Positions 41,711 to 50,184 of a stretch of DNA of 64,000 nt are shown one piece after another. The notes beneath the pieces are model-generated. The model was not told where the DNA came from. It saw nothing but the letters and a program-made list of their open reading frames with translations, and made no database searches. Position 1 is the stretch's first letter. Every line of letters begins with the position of its first letter. The translations under genes were made by a program, and so were the position numbers. Origin of the DNA: Aldehydirespirator sp963662645 (GTDB taxonomy: Bacteria; Actinomycetota; Acidimicrobiia; Acidimicrobiales; Aldehydirespiratoraceae); NCBI GenBank assembly GCA_963662645.2, contig OY759762.1, positions 2,542,001-2,606,000 on the forward strand. The letters are read 5' to 3'.

Positions 41711-42166
41711 ATGGCTGGCGAGCGCGACCGGCGGCCACTGCCCGTGGCCTGGGACGAGGCGCGGGAGGTGCTGGTCGTCGTGATGCTGGCGGCCGCGCTG
41801 GTGCATGTGGTCGCGCCCATGATCCGCTACGCCGGGATCGATCGTCGCTATCCGTGGTGGGATGACCTTCACAGCGCTCTCACCAACGTCAATGCCCTGA
41901 CCGGCCTCCTGCTGGTGGGCGCGGCTGTCGCGGTCTGCACCACTCCAGCCTCCGACATGGTCCCCCGGCTGCGGCAGTCGGTCTACTGGACGTCGGTTGC
42001 GGTGTCCCTCCTGGGCGTGCTGGCCATCATCAACGTCCTGTCGGTGCCGTCTGCCGGCGACGCGACCGCGATGCGGTTGGCGGTCGTGGCCTGGCGCCCG
42101 GGACCGGCAGTGTTGCTGTCGGGCTGCGCGGCCTGGATGGCTCGTCGAGTAGTGCTCCTCGGCTAG
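41711..42166 (+). CDS. Four-helix membrane protein of unknown function
   Basis: A 151-residue hydrophobic protein with helices at about residues 19-38, 60-80, 92-110 and 128-148. No motif recognised. It precedes the second complex I operon by 68 bases; a short remnant of repeat B (GAGGCCGAGCG at 42167-42177) follows its stop. Confidence 0.55.
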   Translation: MAGERDRRPLPVAWDEAREVLVVVMLAAALVHVVAPMIRYAGIDRRYPWWDDLHSALTNVNALTGLLLVGAAVAVCTTPASDMVPRLRQSVYWTSVAVSLLGVLAIINVLSVPSAGDATAMRLAVVAWRPGPAVLLSGCAAWMARRVVLLG

Positions 42167-42220
42167 AGGCCGAGCGCAAATGCCCGTCCTCGGCTGACGC
42201 GTCGCGGGCTGGCTCGCCGG

Positions 42221-42226
42221 TAGGCT
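42221..42226 (+). promoter_or_regulatory. Likely -10 box of the second complex I operon
   Basis: TAGGCT eight bases before the nuoA GTG at 42235, which would give a leaderless or nearly leaderless message. Confidence 0.4.
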
Positions 42227-42234
42227 TCCGGCCC

Positions 42235-42600
42235 GTGTCGGAGTTCCTGCGCACCTATCTGACTGTCGGCATCTTCGGCGCAGTCGGTGCCGTCATCGTG
42301 GCCGCGTTGCTGGGCGCGGGCCGGATCCTGCGACCGTCGCGCCCCACCCCGGCAAAGGTGGAGAACTACGAGTCCGGCGTGGACCCCATCGGGGACATGT
42401 GGTCGCAGGCCAACATCCGCTACTACGTCTTTGCCCTGCTGTTCGTGCTGTTCGACGTTGAGGCCGTGTTCATCTTCCCTTGGGCAGCCCGGTTGGAGGC
42501 CTACGCCATGTTCGGCCTCGTGGAGATGGCCATCTTCATCTTCATCCTGCTCCTCGGCCTGCTCTATGCCTGGCGCAAGAGGATGTTGCGGTGGGTGTGA
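42235..42600 (+). CDS. nuoA: NADH-quinone oxidoreductase-like subunit A (operon 2)
   Basis: A 121-residue three-helix subunit. KVENYESGVDPIGDMWSQAN and YYVFALLFVLFDVEAVFIFP are conserved, but the CG of the usual YECG is replaced by SG. It opens the 11-gene operon A-B-C-D-H-I-J-K-L-M-N. A 13-residue ORF from GTG 42597 (VKASCSAGGFQWV) overlaps its stop and runs ten bases into nuoB. Confidence 0.94.
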   Translation: MSEFLRTYLTVGIFGAVGAVIVAALLGAGRILRPSRPTPAKVENYESGVDPIGDMWSQANIRYYVFALLFVLFDVEAVFIFPWAARLEAYAMFGLVEMAIFIFILLLGLLYAWRKRMLRWV

Positions 42601-42628
42601 AGGCGAGCTGCTCGGCGGGGGGATTCCA

Positions 42629-43129
42629 GTGGGTCTAGTCGAGTCGGGCAAGATGCCCAAGCCGCTGTCGACCCTGCTCAACATGAGCCGCAAGTACTCG
42701 TTGTGGGTGTACCAGTGGGGCCTGGCCTGCTGCGCGATCGAGATGGGCGCCGCCTTCGGCTCGCCCCGCTACGACGTCATGCGCCTCGGCGTGATCCCCC
42801 TGCCCGCCAGCCCCCGGCAGGCGGACCTGGTGGTGATCTCGGGCACCGTCACCGACAAGATGGCGCCTTCGGTGCGCCGCCTGTACGAGCAGATGCCCGA
42901 CCCCAAGTACGTCATCTCCATGGGGTCCTGCGCCAACTGCGGCGGTCCCTACTGGGACAGCTACTCGGTCACCAAGGGCGTCGACCAGGTCGTGCCGGTC
43001 GATGTGTACGTGCCCGGCTGCCCGCCCCGCCCCGAGGCTTTGCTGGAGGGGATCGTCATGCTCCAGGAGCGCATCCAGAACGAGGACATGGGCGAGCGCT
43101 GGAGGGGTGAGCCGATTGTCGTCGACTGA
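42629..43129 (+). CDS. nuoB: NADH-quinone oxidoreductase-like subunit B (operon 2)
   Basis: A 166-residue subunit with cluster N2 ligands in GLACCAIEMGAAFGSPRYD, MGSCANCGGPYWDSYSV and VPGCPPRPEALLEG. Start GTG 42629 after GGGGGGATT. The core is clearly different from the operon 1 copy, so the two operons are not a recent duplication. Confidence 0.95.
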   Translation: MGLVESGKMPKPLSTLLNMSRKYSLWVYQWGLACCAIEMGAAFGSPRYDVMRLGVIPLPASPRQADLVVISGTVTDKMAPSVRRLYEQMPDPKYVISMGSCANCGGPYWDSYSVTKGVDQVVPVDVYVPGCPPRPEALLEGIVMLQERIQNEDMGERWRGEPIVVD

Positions 43130-43811
43130 CGCCGCCACCGTGGAGACCGTGGAGACCGACGCGTCCGAAGCGGCTGCTGCGGCTGCCGACGCCGAGGCTG
43201 AGAATCTGCTGGAGCGGGCGAGCGGCGCGCTGGGCGAGGCGCTGGTCGGGTCGCACATCTCCGCCGGAGAGCTGTGGCTGCGAGTCGACCGCGACTCGTG
43301 GGCCGAACTCGCCGGCTGGCTGCGGGACACCGAGGGCTTCACGTTCTTCAGCTTCCTGTCGGCCATCGACTGGCTGCCGTCGCCGTTCGGCCGCGACATG
43401 GACAGCGCAGTCGACAACGTGCTCGACCCGCCCGAGCCGAAGGAGGCCCCGCCGACGGAGACCGGCGTGGCCGGCGGCGACACCCGCTTCCAGCTGCTGG
43501 CCCGGGTCAACGACGTGTCCACCGGACGCTCGGTGATCGCCAAGGCCGACCTGCCTGACGACGACCTGCGGGTCCGGAGCTGGGTGCCCGTCTATCCCGG
43601 TGCCGACTGGCACGAGCGCGAGGCCTGGGAGATGTTCGGGATCGACTTCGACGGCCACCCCGGGCTGCGCCACATCTATCTTCCCGGTGAGTTCGAGGGT
43701 CATCCGCTGCGCAAGGACTACCCGTTGCTGGCCCGCCGGGTGAAGCCCTGGCCCGGCCTCGTCGACGTCGAGCTGATGCCCGAAGCAGACGACAAGGGCG
43801 GCACACCGTGA
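43116..43811 (+). CDS. nuoC: NADH-quinone oxidoreductase-like subunit C (operon 2)
   Basis: About 231 residues with an acidic Ala-rich N-terminal extension, then the NuoC core ending in WHEREAWEMFGIDFDGHPGL and HPLRKDYPLL. I chose TTG 43116 because GGAGGGG lies eight bases upstream; GTG 43107 is the alternative. It overlaps nuoB and also nuoD (GTGA). Confidence 0.88.
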   Translation: MSSTDAATVETVETDASEAAAAAADAEAENLLERASGALGEALVGSHISAGELWLRVDRDSWAELAGWLRDTEGFTFFSFLSAIDWLPSPFGRDMDSAVDNVLDPPEPKEAPPTETGVAGGDTRFQLLARVNDVSTGRSVIAKADLPDDDLRVRSWVPVYPGADWHEREAWEMFGIDFDGHPGLRHIYLPGEFEGHPLRKDYPLLARRVKPWPGLVDVELMPEADDKGGTP

Positions 43812-44977
43812 CCGTCTCCGAGCGCCAGCAGCTCAGCTACATCGCCGCGCAGGCCGCCGACGCCCGCGTCAACCTGGAGATCGAGACCGAGGGCATGACC
43901 CTCAACATCGGCCCCCAGCATCCTGCCACCCACGGCACGCTGCGCATCGTGGCCAAGCTCGACGGCGAGCAGGTGGTGTCGGCCGAGCCGGTCATGGGCT
44001 ACATGCACCGGGGCTACGAGAAGCTGGCCGAGGTCCGGACCTACCCTCAGGTCACCACGCTGATCAACCGCATCGACTGGTTGGGCAGCTTCGCCAACGA
44101 GGTGCCGTTCATCCTGGCCGCCGAGCAGCTCATGGAGGTGGAGGCCCCGCCCCGGGCCCAGTGGATCCGTACCATCCTCTTCGAGCTGAGCCGCATCGCC
44201 AACATCACCCTGTTCCTGGGCGACATGGCGGTGCAGGTGGGGGCCATAACCCCGGTGTTCTTCGCCTTCCGGGACCGCGAGCACGTGCTCAACCAGATAG
44301 AGGCGGCCACCGGCGGGCGCTTCCACCCCAACTTCGACCGGATCGGCGGCCTCAAGGACGATCTCCCGGCCGGCTGGGTGGCCGAGACCCGCCAGGCCAT
44401 GCGCAAGATCCGCGGTTTCTGCGACGAGATCGAGGAGCTGGTCGAGGGCAACGAGATCTTCCAGGCCCGCACCCGGGGGATCGGCGTGATCCCGCCCGAC
44501 GTCGGCTTGTCCTACGGCCTGTCCGGGGCCAACATCAGGGCCTCGGGCGTGGACTGGGACGTGCGCCGCGACAGCCCGTGCGGACTGGTCCACGACCAGG
44601 TCGACTGGAAGGTGTGGACCCATCCCGACGGGGACTCGTTCGCCCGGTTCTGGGTGAGGCTCCAGGAGACCCGGGAGGCGACCAAGATCGTCGACCAACT
44701 GCTCGACAACATCCCGTCGGGGCCGATCATGGCCAAGGTTCCAGTAATCATCAAGGTGCCCGCGGGTGAGGCTTACGTCGAGACGGAGAACCCGCTCGGC
44801 GTGATGGGCTACTACGTGGTGTCCAAGGGGGACCTCAACCCTTTCCGGGTGAAGATCCGCTCCGCGTCGTTCTCCAACGTGTCGATCACGCCGTGGCTGC
44901 TCAAAGGGGTCTACGTTCCCGACATCATCACCATCCTGGGAAGCCTCTACTTCATCCTCGGAGACATCGACCGATGA
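43808..44977 (+). CDS. nuoD: NADH-quinone oxidoreductase-like subunit D (operon 2)
   Basis: A 389-residue quinone-site subunit. NIGPQHPATHGTLRIVAKLD and MGYMHRGYEKLAEVRTYPQV are conserved, as is ILGSLYFILGDIDR at the C terminus, in place of the DPVMGDVDR type of copy 1. The next subunit gene is nuoH, not nuoE; the gap between them holds a palindromic element and repeat B. Confidence 0.95.
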   Translation: MTVSERQQLSYIAAQAADARVNLEIETEGMTLNIGPQHPATHGTLRIVAKLDGEQVVSAEPVMGYMHRGYEKLAEVRTYPQVTTLINRIDWLGSFANEVPFILAAEQLMEVEAPPRAQWIRTILFELSRIANITLFLGDMAVQVGAITPVFFAFRDREHVLNQIEAATGGRFHPNFDRIGGLKDDLPAGWVAETRQAMRKIRGFCDEIEELVEGNEIFQARTRGIGVIPPDVGLSYGLSGANIRASGVDWDVRRDSPCGLVHDQVDWKVWTHPDGDSFARFWVRLQETREATKIVDQLLDNIPSGPIMAKVPVIIKVPAGEAYVETENPLGVMGYYVVSKGDLNPFRVKIRSASFSNVSITPWLLKGVYVPDIITILGSLYFILGDIDR

Positions 44978-45261
44978 CCGCCTCGTGCTTCGCCATGCGC
45001 CGGCGCCTGCTCGGTGCCGCGTGCCGCCGGGCTTCTCGTACCGAAATTGACTTAGAGCGAGCGCGGATAGGTGACGGCCTGTCGCGTCGCGGCGGGGTGT
45101 TTCCCGCTCTTGTTCGCTGCGCTCACGGGCCGCTCGGGCCACGGCCTCGCCCGTATGCACCGGATTCGCTCGCCTATCCGCTCGGCCTCTTAGTTCTCCC
45201 CAATATGTGTGGACAACTAAGTCAATTTGGCGGCGGGGCCTCCGACGGAGTCCCGCCATGA
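44974..45261 (+). CDS. 95-residue bridging ORF between nuoD and nuoH of operon 2
   Basis: ATG 44974 overlaps the nuoD stop (ATGA), and TGA 45259-45261 overlaps the nuoH ATG (ATGA). The frame is open through both element A and repeat B. The product (MTASCFAMRRRLLGAACRRA...) has no recognisable domain. It occupies the place where nuoEFG stand in operon 1. Confidence 0.4.
   Translation: MTASCFAMRRRLLGAACRRASRTEIDLERARIGDGLSRRGGVFPALVRCAHGPLGPRPRPYAPDSLAYPLGLLVLPNMCGQLSQFGGGASDGVPP
45042..45230 (+). repeat. Palindromic element A, long copy, with repeat B nested inside
   Basis: Perfect 12-bp inverted repeats AAATTGACTTAG (45044-45055) and CTAAGTCAATTT (45217-45228) bound the element; GTGTGGACAAC precedes the right end as in the copy at 22664-22714. 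The interior 45102-45193 is repeat B copy 3, with CCCGCTCTTGTTCGCTGCGC and CCTATCCGCTCGGCCTCTTA. Confidence 0.85.
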
Positions 45262-46289
45262 TCGGCGTGCTGGCTGAGCTGTCCTACTGGCAGGTCACCT
45301 CGATCAGGGTGGGAGCGGGCCTGGTGGCCGTGCTGCTGGTGGCGGGCACGCTGGTCTACGCCCACCTGTTCAAGATGGTGAGCTTCATGCAGAGCCGGCT
45401 GGGCCCCATGGAGGCCGGCCCCTACGGCTCGCTTCAGCTCATGGCCGAGATCGGCAAGTTCCTCCAGAAGGAGGACATCGTTCCGGCCCGGGCCGACCGC
45501 TTCGTGTTCAAGGCCGCCCCGTTCGTCGTCCTCACCTCCACTTTCCTGCTGCTGGTCGTGCTTCCGGGGGGTCCGGATGCATGGTTCATCTCCAACGACC
45601 TCGGCGTGTACCTGGCCATGGCCGTCAGCTCGGTGTCGGTGATCGGCATCCTGATGGCGGGCTGGGGCTCGGCCTCGAAGTACTCCCTGCTCGGCGGGCT
45701 GAGAGCCACCGGCCAGCTCATCGCCTACGAGCTGCCGCTGCTGCTGGCGGTCGTCGGCGTGGTCATCCAGGCCGAGACCATGAACCTCCAGGAGATCGTG
45801 CTGGCCCAGGCCAACGGCGAGATCTTCGGCTGGGGGGCGATCGGCAACCCGTTCATCATCACCCAGTTCGCCGGCTTCATCATCTTCATGATCGCGATGC
45901 AGGCCGAACTCACCCAGACCCCCTTCGATATGCCCGTGGCTGAGTCGGAGCTGGTCACCGGCTACATGACCGAGTACTCGGGTCTGCGGTTCCTACTGTT
46001 CTTCATCGGAGAGTTCGCCACTGCCGGCGTGTTCTCAGCCATCGCGGCGGTGCTGTTCCTGGGCGGCTGGTACGTGCCCGGCCTCGACCCGGCCGACAAC
46101 CTCTTCAACGTGCTCGGGCCGCTGGTGCTGGTGGGCAAGGTGGTGGTCCTGTCGTTCCTGGTCTTCTGGGTCCGGTTCACGTTCCCCCGCTTCCGCGAGG
46201 ACCAGCTCCAGCGACTGGCCTGGAAGTTCCTGGTGCCCCTGGCGCTGGCCAACATCGTCGTCACCGGCGTGCTCAAGGTGGTGGTGTGA
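45258..46289 (+). CDS. nuoH: NADH-quinone oxidoreductase-like subunit H (operon 2)
   Basis: A 343-residue membrane subunit. FMQSRLGPMEAGPYGSLQLM, LQKEDIVPARADRFVFK, QAELTQTPFDMPVAESELVT and TEYSGLRFLLFFIGEF are canonical. ATG 45258 is preceded by the overlapping stop of the bridging ORF; the frame also extends upstream to 45207, but family similarity begins at MIGVLAELSYW. Confidence 0.94.
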   Translation: MIGVLAELSYWQVTSIRVGAGLVAVLLVAGTLVYAHLFKMVSFMQSRLGPMEAGPYGSLQLMAEIGKFLQKEDIVPARADRFVFKAAPFVVLTSTFLLLVVLPGGPDAWFISNDLGVYLAMAVSSVSVIGILMAGWGSASKYSLLGGLRATGQLIAYELPLLLAVVGVVIQAETMNLQEIVLAQANGEIFGWGAIGNPFIITQFAGFIIFMIAMQAELTQTPFDMPVAESELVTGYMTEYSGLRFLLFFIGEFATAGVFSAIAAVLFLGGWYVPGLDPADNLFNVLGPLVLVGKVVVLSFLVFWVRFTFPRFREDQLQRLAWKFLVPLALANIVVTGVLKVVV

Positions 46290-46831
46290 TGGGTCTCGTG
46301 CCGGGCCTGGTGAAGGGGCTGGTGGTGACCGGCTCGACGGTGGTGCGCACGGTTTTTCCCAAACGGGGAGTGCGCACGCTGATGCCAGCGCCTTCGAAGG
46401 GCGCGGCCACCGTGCAGTACCCGCACGTGAAGGAGGCGCCGCCGACTCGGGCCCGCGGGGTGATCGCCCTGCACGAGGGCAACTGCACCGCATGCATGCT
46501 GTGCGCCCGGGAGTGTCCGGACTGGTGCATCTACATCGAGGGGCACAAGGAGAAGGCGCCGCCCCGCCGCGCCGGCGGAAAGCCCCGGCAGGTCAACATC
46601 CTCGACCGCTTCGACATCGACTACGCGCTGTGCATGTTCTGCGGCATCTGCGTGGACGTGTGCCCGTTCGAGGCCCTGTTCTGGAGTCCCGAGTACGAGT
46701 TCTCCGAGCCCCGCATCGCTGACCTGCTCCACGACAAGGAGCGGCTGACAGAGTGGATGGAGACCGTGCCCGAGTTCGAGGACTACGAGTCGGGGTCGGT
46801 GGCCAAGAAGCTCAAGGTCCCCCCGACATGA
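46289..46831 (+). CDS. nuoI: NADH-quinone oxidoreductase-like subunit I (operon 2)
   Basis: A 180-residue ferredoxin-like subunit with two [4Fe-4S] motifs, CTACMLCARECPDWC and CMFCGICVDVCPFEAL. With no NADH module encoded, this subunit is the probable electron entry point. The ATG shares one base with the nuoH stop. Confidence 0.95.
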   Translation: MGLVPGLVKGLVVTGSTVVRTVFPKRGVRTLMPAPSKGAATVQYPHVKEAPPTRARGVIALHEGNCTACMLCARECPDWCIYIEGHKEKAPPRRAGGKPRQVNILDRFDIDYALCMFCGICVDVCPFEALFWSPEYEFSEPRIADLLHDKERLTEWMETVPEFEDYESGSVAKKLKVPPT

Positions 46832-46926
46832 GTCCCGAGCCTGCTCGCCCGGGTCGCCAAGGTGCTCTCGACATGACCTGTGCCGTCTCCGTCATCGCGC
46901 TCCGCGGCGAGGTGCCCTCGATATGA
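46828..46926 (+). CDS. 32-residue bridging ORF between nuoI and nuoJ of operon 2
   Basis: ATG 46828 overlaps the nuoI stop (ATGA) and TGA 46924-46926 overlaps the nuoJ ATG (ATGA). An internal ATG at 46873 would give MTCAVSVIALRGEVPSI. CAAGGTGCTCTCGACATGAC and GAGGTGCCCTCGATATGAC, about 50 bp apart, look like duplicated start regions. Confidence 0.4.
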   Translation: MSPEPARPGRQGALDMTCAVSVIALRGEVPSI

Positions 46927-47462
46927 CGCCGGTGGGCGTGCTGGCCGCGGCGGCTTCGGGCGGCGACCTGTTCGTGGCCCAGAACGTGTTCTTCGGCGTG
47001 ATCGCGCTGGTGATGATCGTGTCCGCCATCCGCTGCGTGACCACCCGCAACGTGGTGCACGCTGCGCTGTGGCTGGTGCTGGTGCTGGCCGGCGCGGCTG
47101 CCCAGTTCATCCTGCTGGGCTCCGAGTTCGTGGCCGTCACCCAGGTGCTCGTCTACATCGGCGCCATCATCGTGCTGTTCCTGTTCGGGATCATGCTCAC
47201 CAAGGCCTCCATGGGCGACGACGACTCGGTAGCGGGGGAGAAGCGGCTAATGGCAGGCCTGGTGGCCGTGCTGCTGGCCGTGGTGATGGGCATCGCACTG
47301 ATCGACAGCTACTCCGACACCCGGGTGGTGATCGACGAGCCCCAGCGCTTCGGAGCCGTGTCCGACGCCATCTTCAGCCAGTACATAGTGGCCTTCGAGG
47401 CGGTGTCCGTGCTGCTGCTGGCCGCCCTGATCGGCGCCATCGTCGTGGCCCGCAAGGAATAG
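46923..47462 (+). CDS. nuoJ: NADH-quinone oxidoreductase-like subunit J (operon 2)
   Basis: A 179-residue membrane subunit. RNVVHAALWLVLVLAGAAAQ, QVLVYIGAIIVLFLFGIML and the last helix VLLLAALIGAIVVARKE match NuoJ. Confidence 0.94.
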   Translation: MTPVGVLAAAASGGDLFVAQNVFFGVIALVMIVSAIRCVTTRNVVHAALWLVLVLAGAAAQFILLGSEFVAVTQVLVYIGAIIVLFLFGIMLTKASMGDDDSVAGEKRLMAGLVAVLLAVVMGIALIDSYSDTRVVIDEPQRFGAVSDAIFSQYIVAFEAVSVLLLAALIGAIVVARKE

Positions 47463-47469
47463 GGCCGCC

Positions 47470-47769
47470 GTGATCCTCAACCAGTTCCTTCTGCTGGCCG
47501 CGATCCTGTTCTGCATCGGCGTGTACGGCGTGCTGGCCCGCCGCAACGGGATCATGGTCCTGATGTCGGTGGAGATCATCCTCAACTCCGTGAACATCAA
47601 CCTGGTGGCGTTCGGCGCCTTCCGCGACCACGTGGCCGGCGAGGTATTCGCCCTGTTCGTGATCGCAGTGGCCGCGGCCGAGGTGGGCATCGGCCTGGCC
47701 ATCGTCCTGCTCATCTACCGCAACCGACGAAGCATCGACCTCACCGAGGCCGATCTGCTCAAGGGCTGA
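47470..47769 (+). CDS. nuoK: NADH-quinone oxidoreductase-like subunit K (operon 2)
   Basis: A 99-residue three-helix subunit with the conserved glutamates in VLMSVEIILNSVNINLVAFG and AVAAAEVGIGLAIVLLIYRN. GTG start. Confidence 0.95.
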   Translation: MILNQFLLLAAILFCIGVYGVLARRNGIMVLMSVEIILNSVNINLVAFGAFRDHVAGEVFALFVIAVAAAEVGIGLAIVLLIYRNRRSIDLTEADLLKG

Positions 47770-47782
47770 GCTGGGGATCGCC

Positions 47783-47872
47783 GTGCAGACTCCCACCGTC
47801 GCGCAATCGCTTGACGCCGAGTTGACTGGAGCGACCATTCCGACGTCGATGACGACAGGTCGGTTGCGATGA
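47783..47872 (+). CDS. 29-residue ORF between nuoK and nuoL of operon 2
   Basis: GTG 47783, 13 bases after the nuoK stop, reads VQTPTVAQSLDAELTGATIP... and ends at a TGA overlapping the nuoL ATG (ATGA). It fits the bridging pattern on its right side only. Confidence 0.3.
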   Translation: MQTPTVAQSLDAELTGATIPTSMTTGRLR

Positions 47873-50043
47873 CCGGCTCTATCGGCACTCTTCTTGTCGC
47901 CGCGGCCGAGGCGCCGGTCGGCGGGCCTTCGTCTGTGGACAGCGGCGGGTTCTTCTTGGACTTCGCCTGGCTGGTGCCGCTGCTGCCTGCCCTTTCGTTC
48001 TTGGGCATCCTGCTGTTCGGCAAGCGGCTGCCCCGCAAGGGCTCCGAGCTTGGCATAGCCGCGGTGGCTGGCTCGTTCGTGCTGGCCCTCGGCACGGCGT
48101 TCACCTGGATCGGACACCGCGACGCCGCCCACGAGGGGGTGGCCGCCGTGCATCGCACTGTCGGCTGGCTCAACTTGGGCGGCATCACCTACGACGCCGG
48201 CATCCTGGTCGACGGGCTGTCGGTGATGATGCTGTTCGTGGTGACCGCGGTGTCGCTGCTGGTGCACATCTACAGCACCGACTACGTGGCCGGCGACGCC
48301 CGCTACACGCACTTCTTCGCCTTCCTGAGCCTGTTCACCGCGGCGATGCTGTTCTTCGTCCTCAGCGACAACCTGCTGCAGATGATCGTCGGCTGGGAGC
48401 TGGTCGGCGTGTGCTCGTTCGTGCTGATCGGCCACTGGTGGGAGGACAAGGCCAACTCCGACGCCGCCCTCAAGGCGTTCTTCACCAACCGGGTCGGCGA
48501 CATCGGCCTGCTGGTGGGCGTGTCCATCCTGTTCTTCGCCGCGGGCCGCACTTTCGACACCCTGACCCTGTCCGAGCGCATCAACGCGGGGGAGGTGAGC
48601 CACACCGCCCTGGTGGTGGCCTCGCTGTGCCTGCTGGCCGCGGTGATGTCCAAGTCGGGCCAGTTCATACTGCACACCTGGCTGCCCGACGCCATGGCCG
48701 GGCCCACGCCCGTGTCGGCGCTGATCCACGCCGCCACCATGGTGGTGGCCGGGATCTTCATGGTGGCCCGCCTCTACCCGGTGTTCTGGGAGGGGATGTC
48801 GATCGCCGGCTCGAGCATCAACGTGCTGGCCCTGGTCGGCGCGGTCACCCTGCTGTTCGGCGGGCTGCTGGCCTTCACCCAGAACGACATCAAGAAGGTG
48901 CTGGCCTACTCCACCGTCAGCCAGCTCGGCTACATGGTGATGGCCCTCGGGGTGGGCGCCTGGACCGCGGCCATGTTCCACCTGTTCACCCACGCCTTCT
49001 TCAAGGCGTGCCTGTTCCTGGGGTCGGGGTCGGTGAGCCACGCGGTGCACAGCTTCGACATGAAGACCGACATGGGCGGGCTCCGCAAGGTCATGCCCCA
49101 CACCTACCGCACGTTCCTGGTGGCCACTGTGGCCCTGATGGGCCTGCCCCCGCTGGCCGGCTTCTGGTCCAAGGACGAGATCCTGGCCGGCACCGGCGGC
49201 TGGGGCCTGTTCGGCGGCACCCACGGCAACGGCAACTACACCCTGATGCTTGTCATGGGCATGGTGGGCGCGGCGGTGACCGCGGCCTACATGACCCGCG
49301 TCGTCTACCTCACCTTCTTCGGCGCCTACCGGGGCCACGGCCATCCCCACGAGTCCGGCCCGCGCATCCTGGTGCCGCTGTACGTGCTGGCGTTCTTCGC
49401 GGTGGTGGCCGGGCTGTTCAACATGCCCAAGGGCTTCCAGCTGTGGCCCGAGGCGTGGCAGGAGCGCTTCGGCCACTACGTCGAGCCGGTCGCGGCCTAC
49501 TTCCCGGCCATCGGCCACGCCAAGCCCAGCTGGTCGCTGGCCGTCGTCTCGGTGCTGGTGGCCCTGATCGGCGCCGGCCTGGCCTGGCGCTACTACTTCA
49601 AGGGCGTGCAGCAGCGCTCGGAGGCCGCGGGGCCGTCGCTCACCGAGATTCCCGACGGGCCGGTGTCGCGGGGCGGGCTGCCCCGGGCGGTCCACACCGC
49701 GCTGGTCAACAAGTACTACTTCGACCACCTCTACACCGGCGTGATCGTCAAGGCGGTCAAGGGCCCTCTGGCCAAGGCGACCTACTGGTCCAACCAGCGG
49801 ATCATCGACGGCGTCGTCAACGAGGCCGGCCGCCAGTCGGTGGCCGCGGGCCGCGCCGTGTACGACCACATCGACCAGACGCTCATCGACAGGGTCATCG
49901 TGGACGGCTCGGGCCGGGCCTCCGACACCGCCGGCGAGAACCTGAGAGGCATGCAGACCGGCAAGGTGCAGCAGTACGCCGCCATCCTGTTCGCGGCCGC
50001 CACCATCCTCGCCGGCGTGTTCATCCTCGTGCTGTCGATTTGA
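47869..50043 (+). CDS. nuoL: NADH-quinone oxidoreductase-like subunit L (operon 2)
   Basis: A 724-residue antiporter-like subunit with a longer C-terminal part than the operon 1 copy. GWELVGVCSFVLIGHWW, SGQFILHTWLPDAMAGPTPV, SALIHAATMVVAGIFMVARL and LAGFWSKDEIL are conserved. Another helix lies at the very C terminus (FAAATILAGVFILVLSI). Confidence 0.95.
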   Translation: MTGSIGTLLVAAAEAPVGGPSSVDSGGFFLDFAWLVPLLPALSFLGILLFGKRLPRKGSELGIAAVAGSFVLALGTAFTWIGHRDAAHEGVAAVHRTVGWLNLGGITYDAGILVDGLSVMMLFVVTAVSLLVHIYSTDYVAGDARYTHFFAFLSLFTAAMLFFVLSDNLLQMIVGWELVGVCSFVLIGHWWEDKANSDAALKAFFTNRVGDIGLLVGVSILFFAAGRTFDTLTLSERINAGEVSHTALVVASLCLLAAVMSKSGQFILHTWLPDAMAGPTPVSALIHAATMVVAGIFMVARLYPVFWEGMSIAGSSINVLALVGAVTLLFGGLLAFTQNDIKKVLAYSTVSQLGYMVMALGVGAWTAAMFHLFTHAFFKACLFLGSGSVSHAVHSFDMKTDMGGLRKVMPHTYRTFLVATVALMGLPPLAGFWSKDEILAGTGGWGLFGGTHGNGNYTLMLVMGMVGAAVTAAYMTRVVYLTFFGAYRGHGHPHESGPRILVPLYVLAFFAVVAGLFNMPKGFQLWPEAWQERFGHYVEPVAAYFPAIGHAKPSWSLAVVSVLVALIGAGLAWRYYFKGVQQRSEAAGPSLTEIPDGPVSRGGLPRAVHTALVNKYYFDHLYTGVIVKAVKGPLAKATYWSNQRIIDGVVNEAGRQSVAAGRAVYDHIDQTLIDRVIVDGSGRASDTAGENLRGMQTGKVQQYAAILFAAATILAGVFILVLSI

Positions 50044-50048
50044 CCTCA

Positions 50049-50159
50049 GTGACCGAGATCGTGACCGACCCTGAAACCCGCCCACAAACCCTCGCAAACG
50101 CCCCCGCAGACGCAACCCGCAAACACCCCGCAGACGCAACCCCCGAACGCAACCCCTGA
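50049..50159 (+). CDS. 36-residue ORF between nuoL and nuoM of operon 2, with short repeats
   Basis: GTG 50049 to TGA 50159 reads VTEIVTDPETRPQTLANAPA... with repeats of the type PADAT, from the DNA units CCCGCAGACGCAACCC. It lies five bases after nuoL and ends 25 bases before nuoM, whose own Shine-Dalgarno is AGGAG. A weaker case than the exact bridges. Confidence 0.25.
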   Translation: MTEIVTDPETRPQTLANAPADATRKHPADATPERNP

Positions 50160-50184
50160 AACCAGGAGCCTCTAGGACCACACC

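Noticed and set aside
44978..45257. Remnants of nuoE, nuoF or nuoG between nuoD and nuoH of operon 2
   Set aside because: No cluster-binding motif or similarity to the operon 1 subunits is visible in any frame; the gap is filled by repeats.
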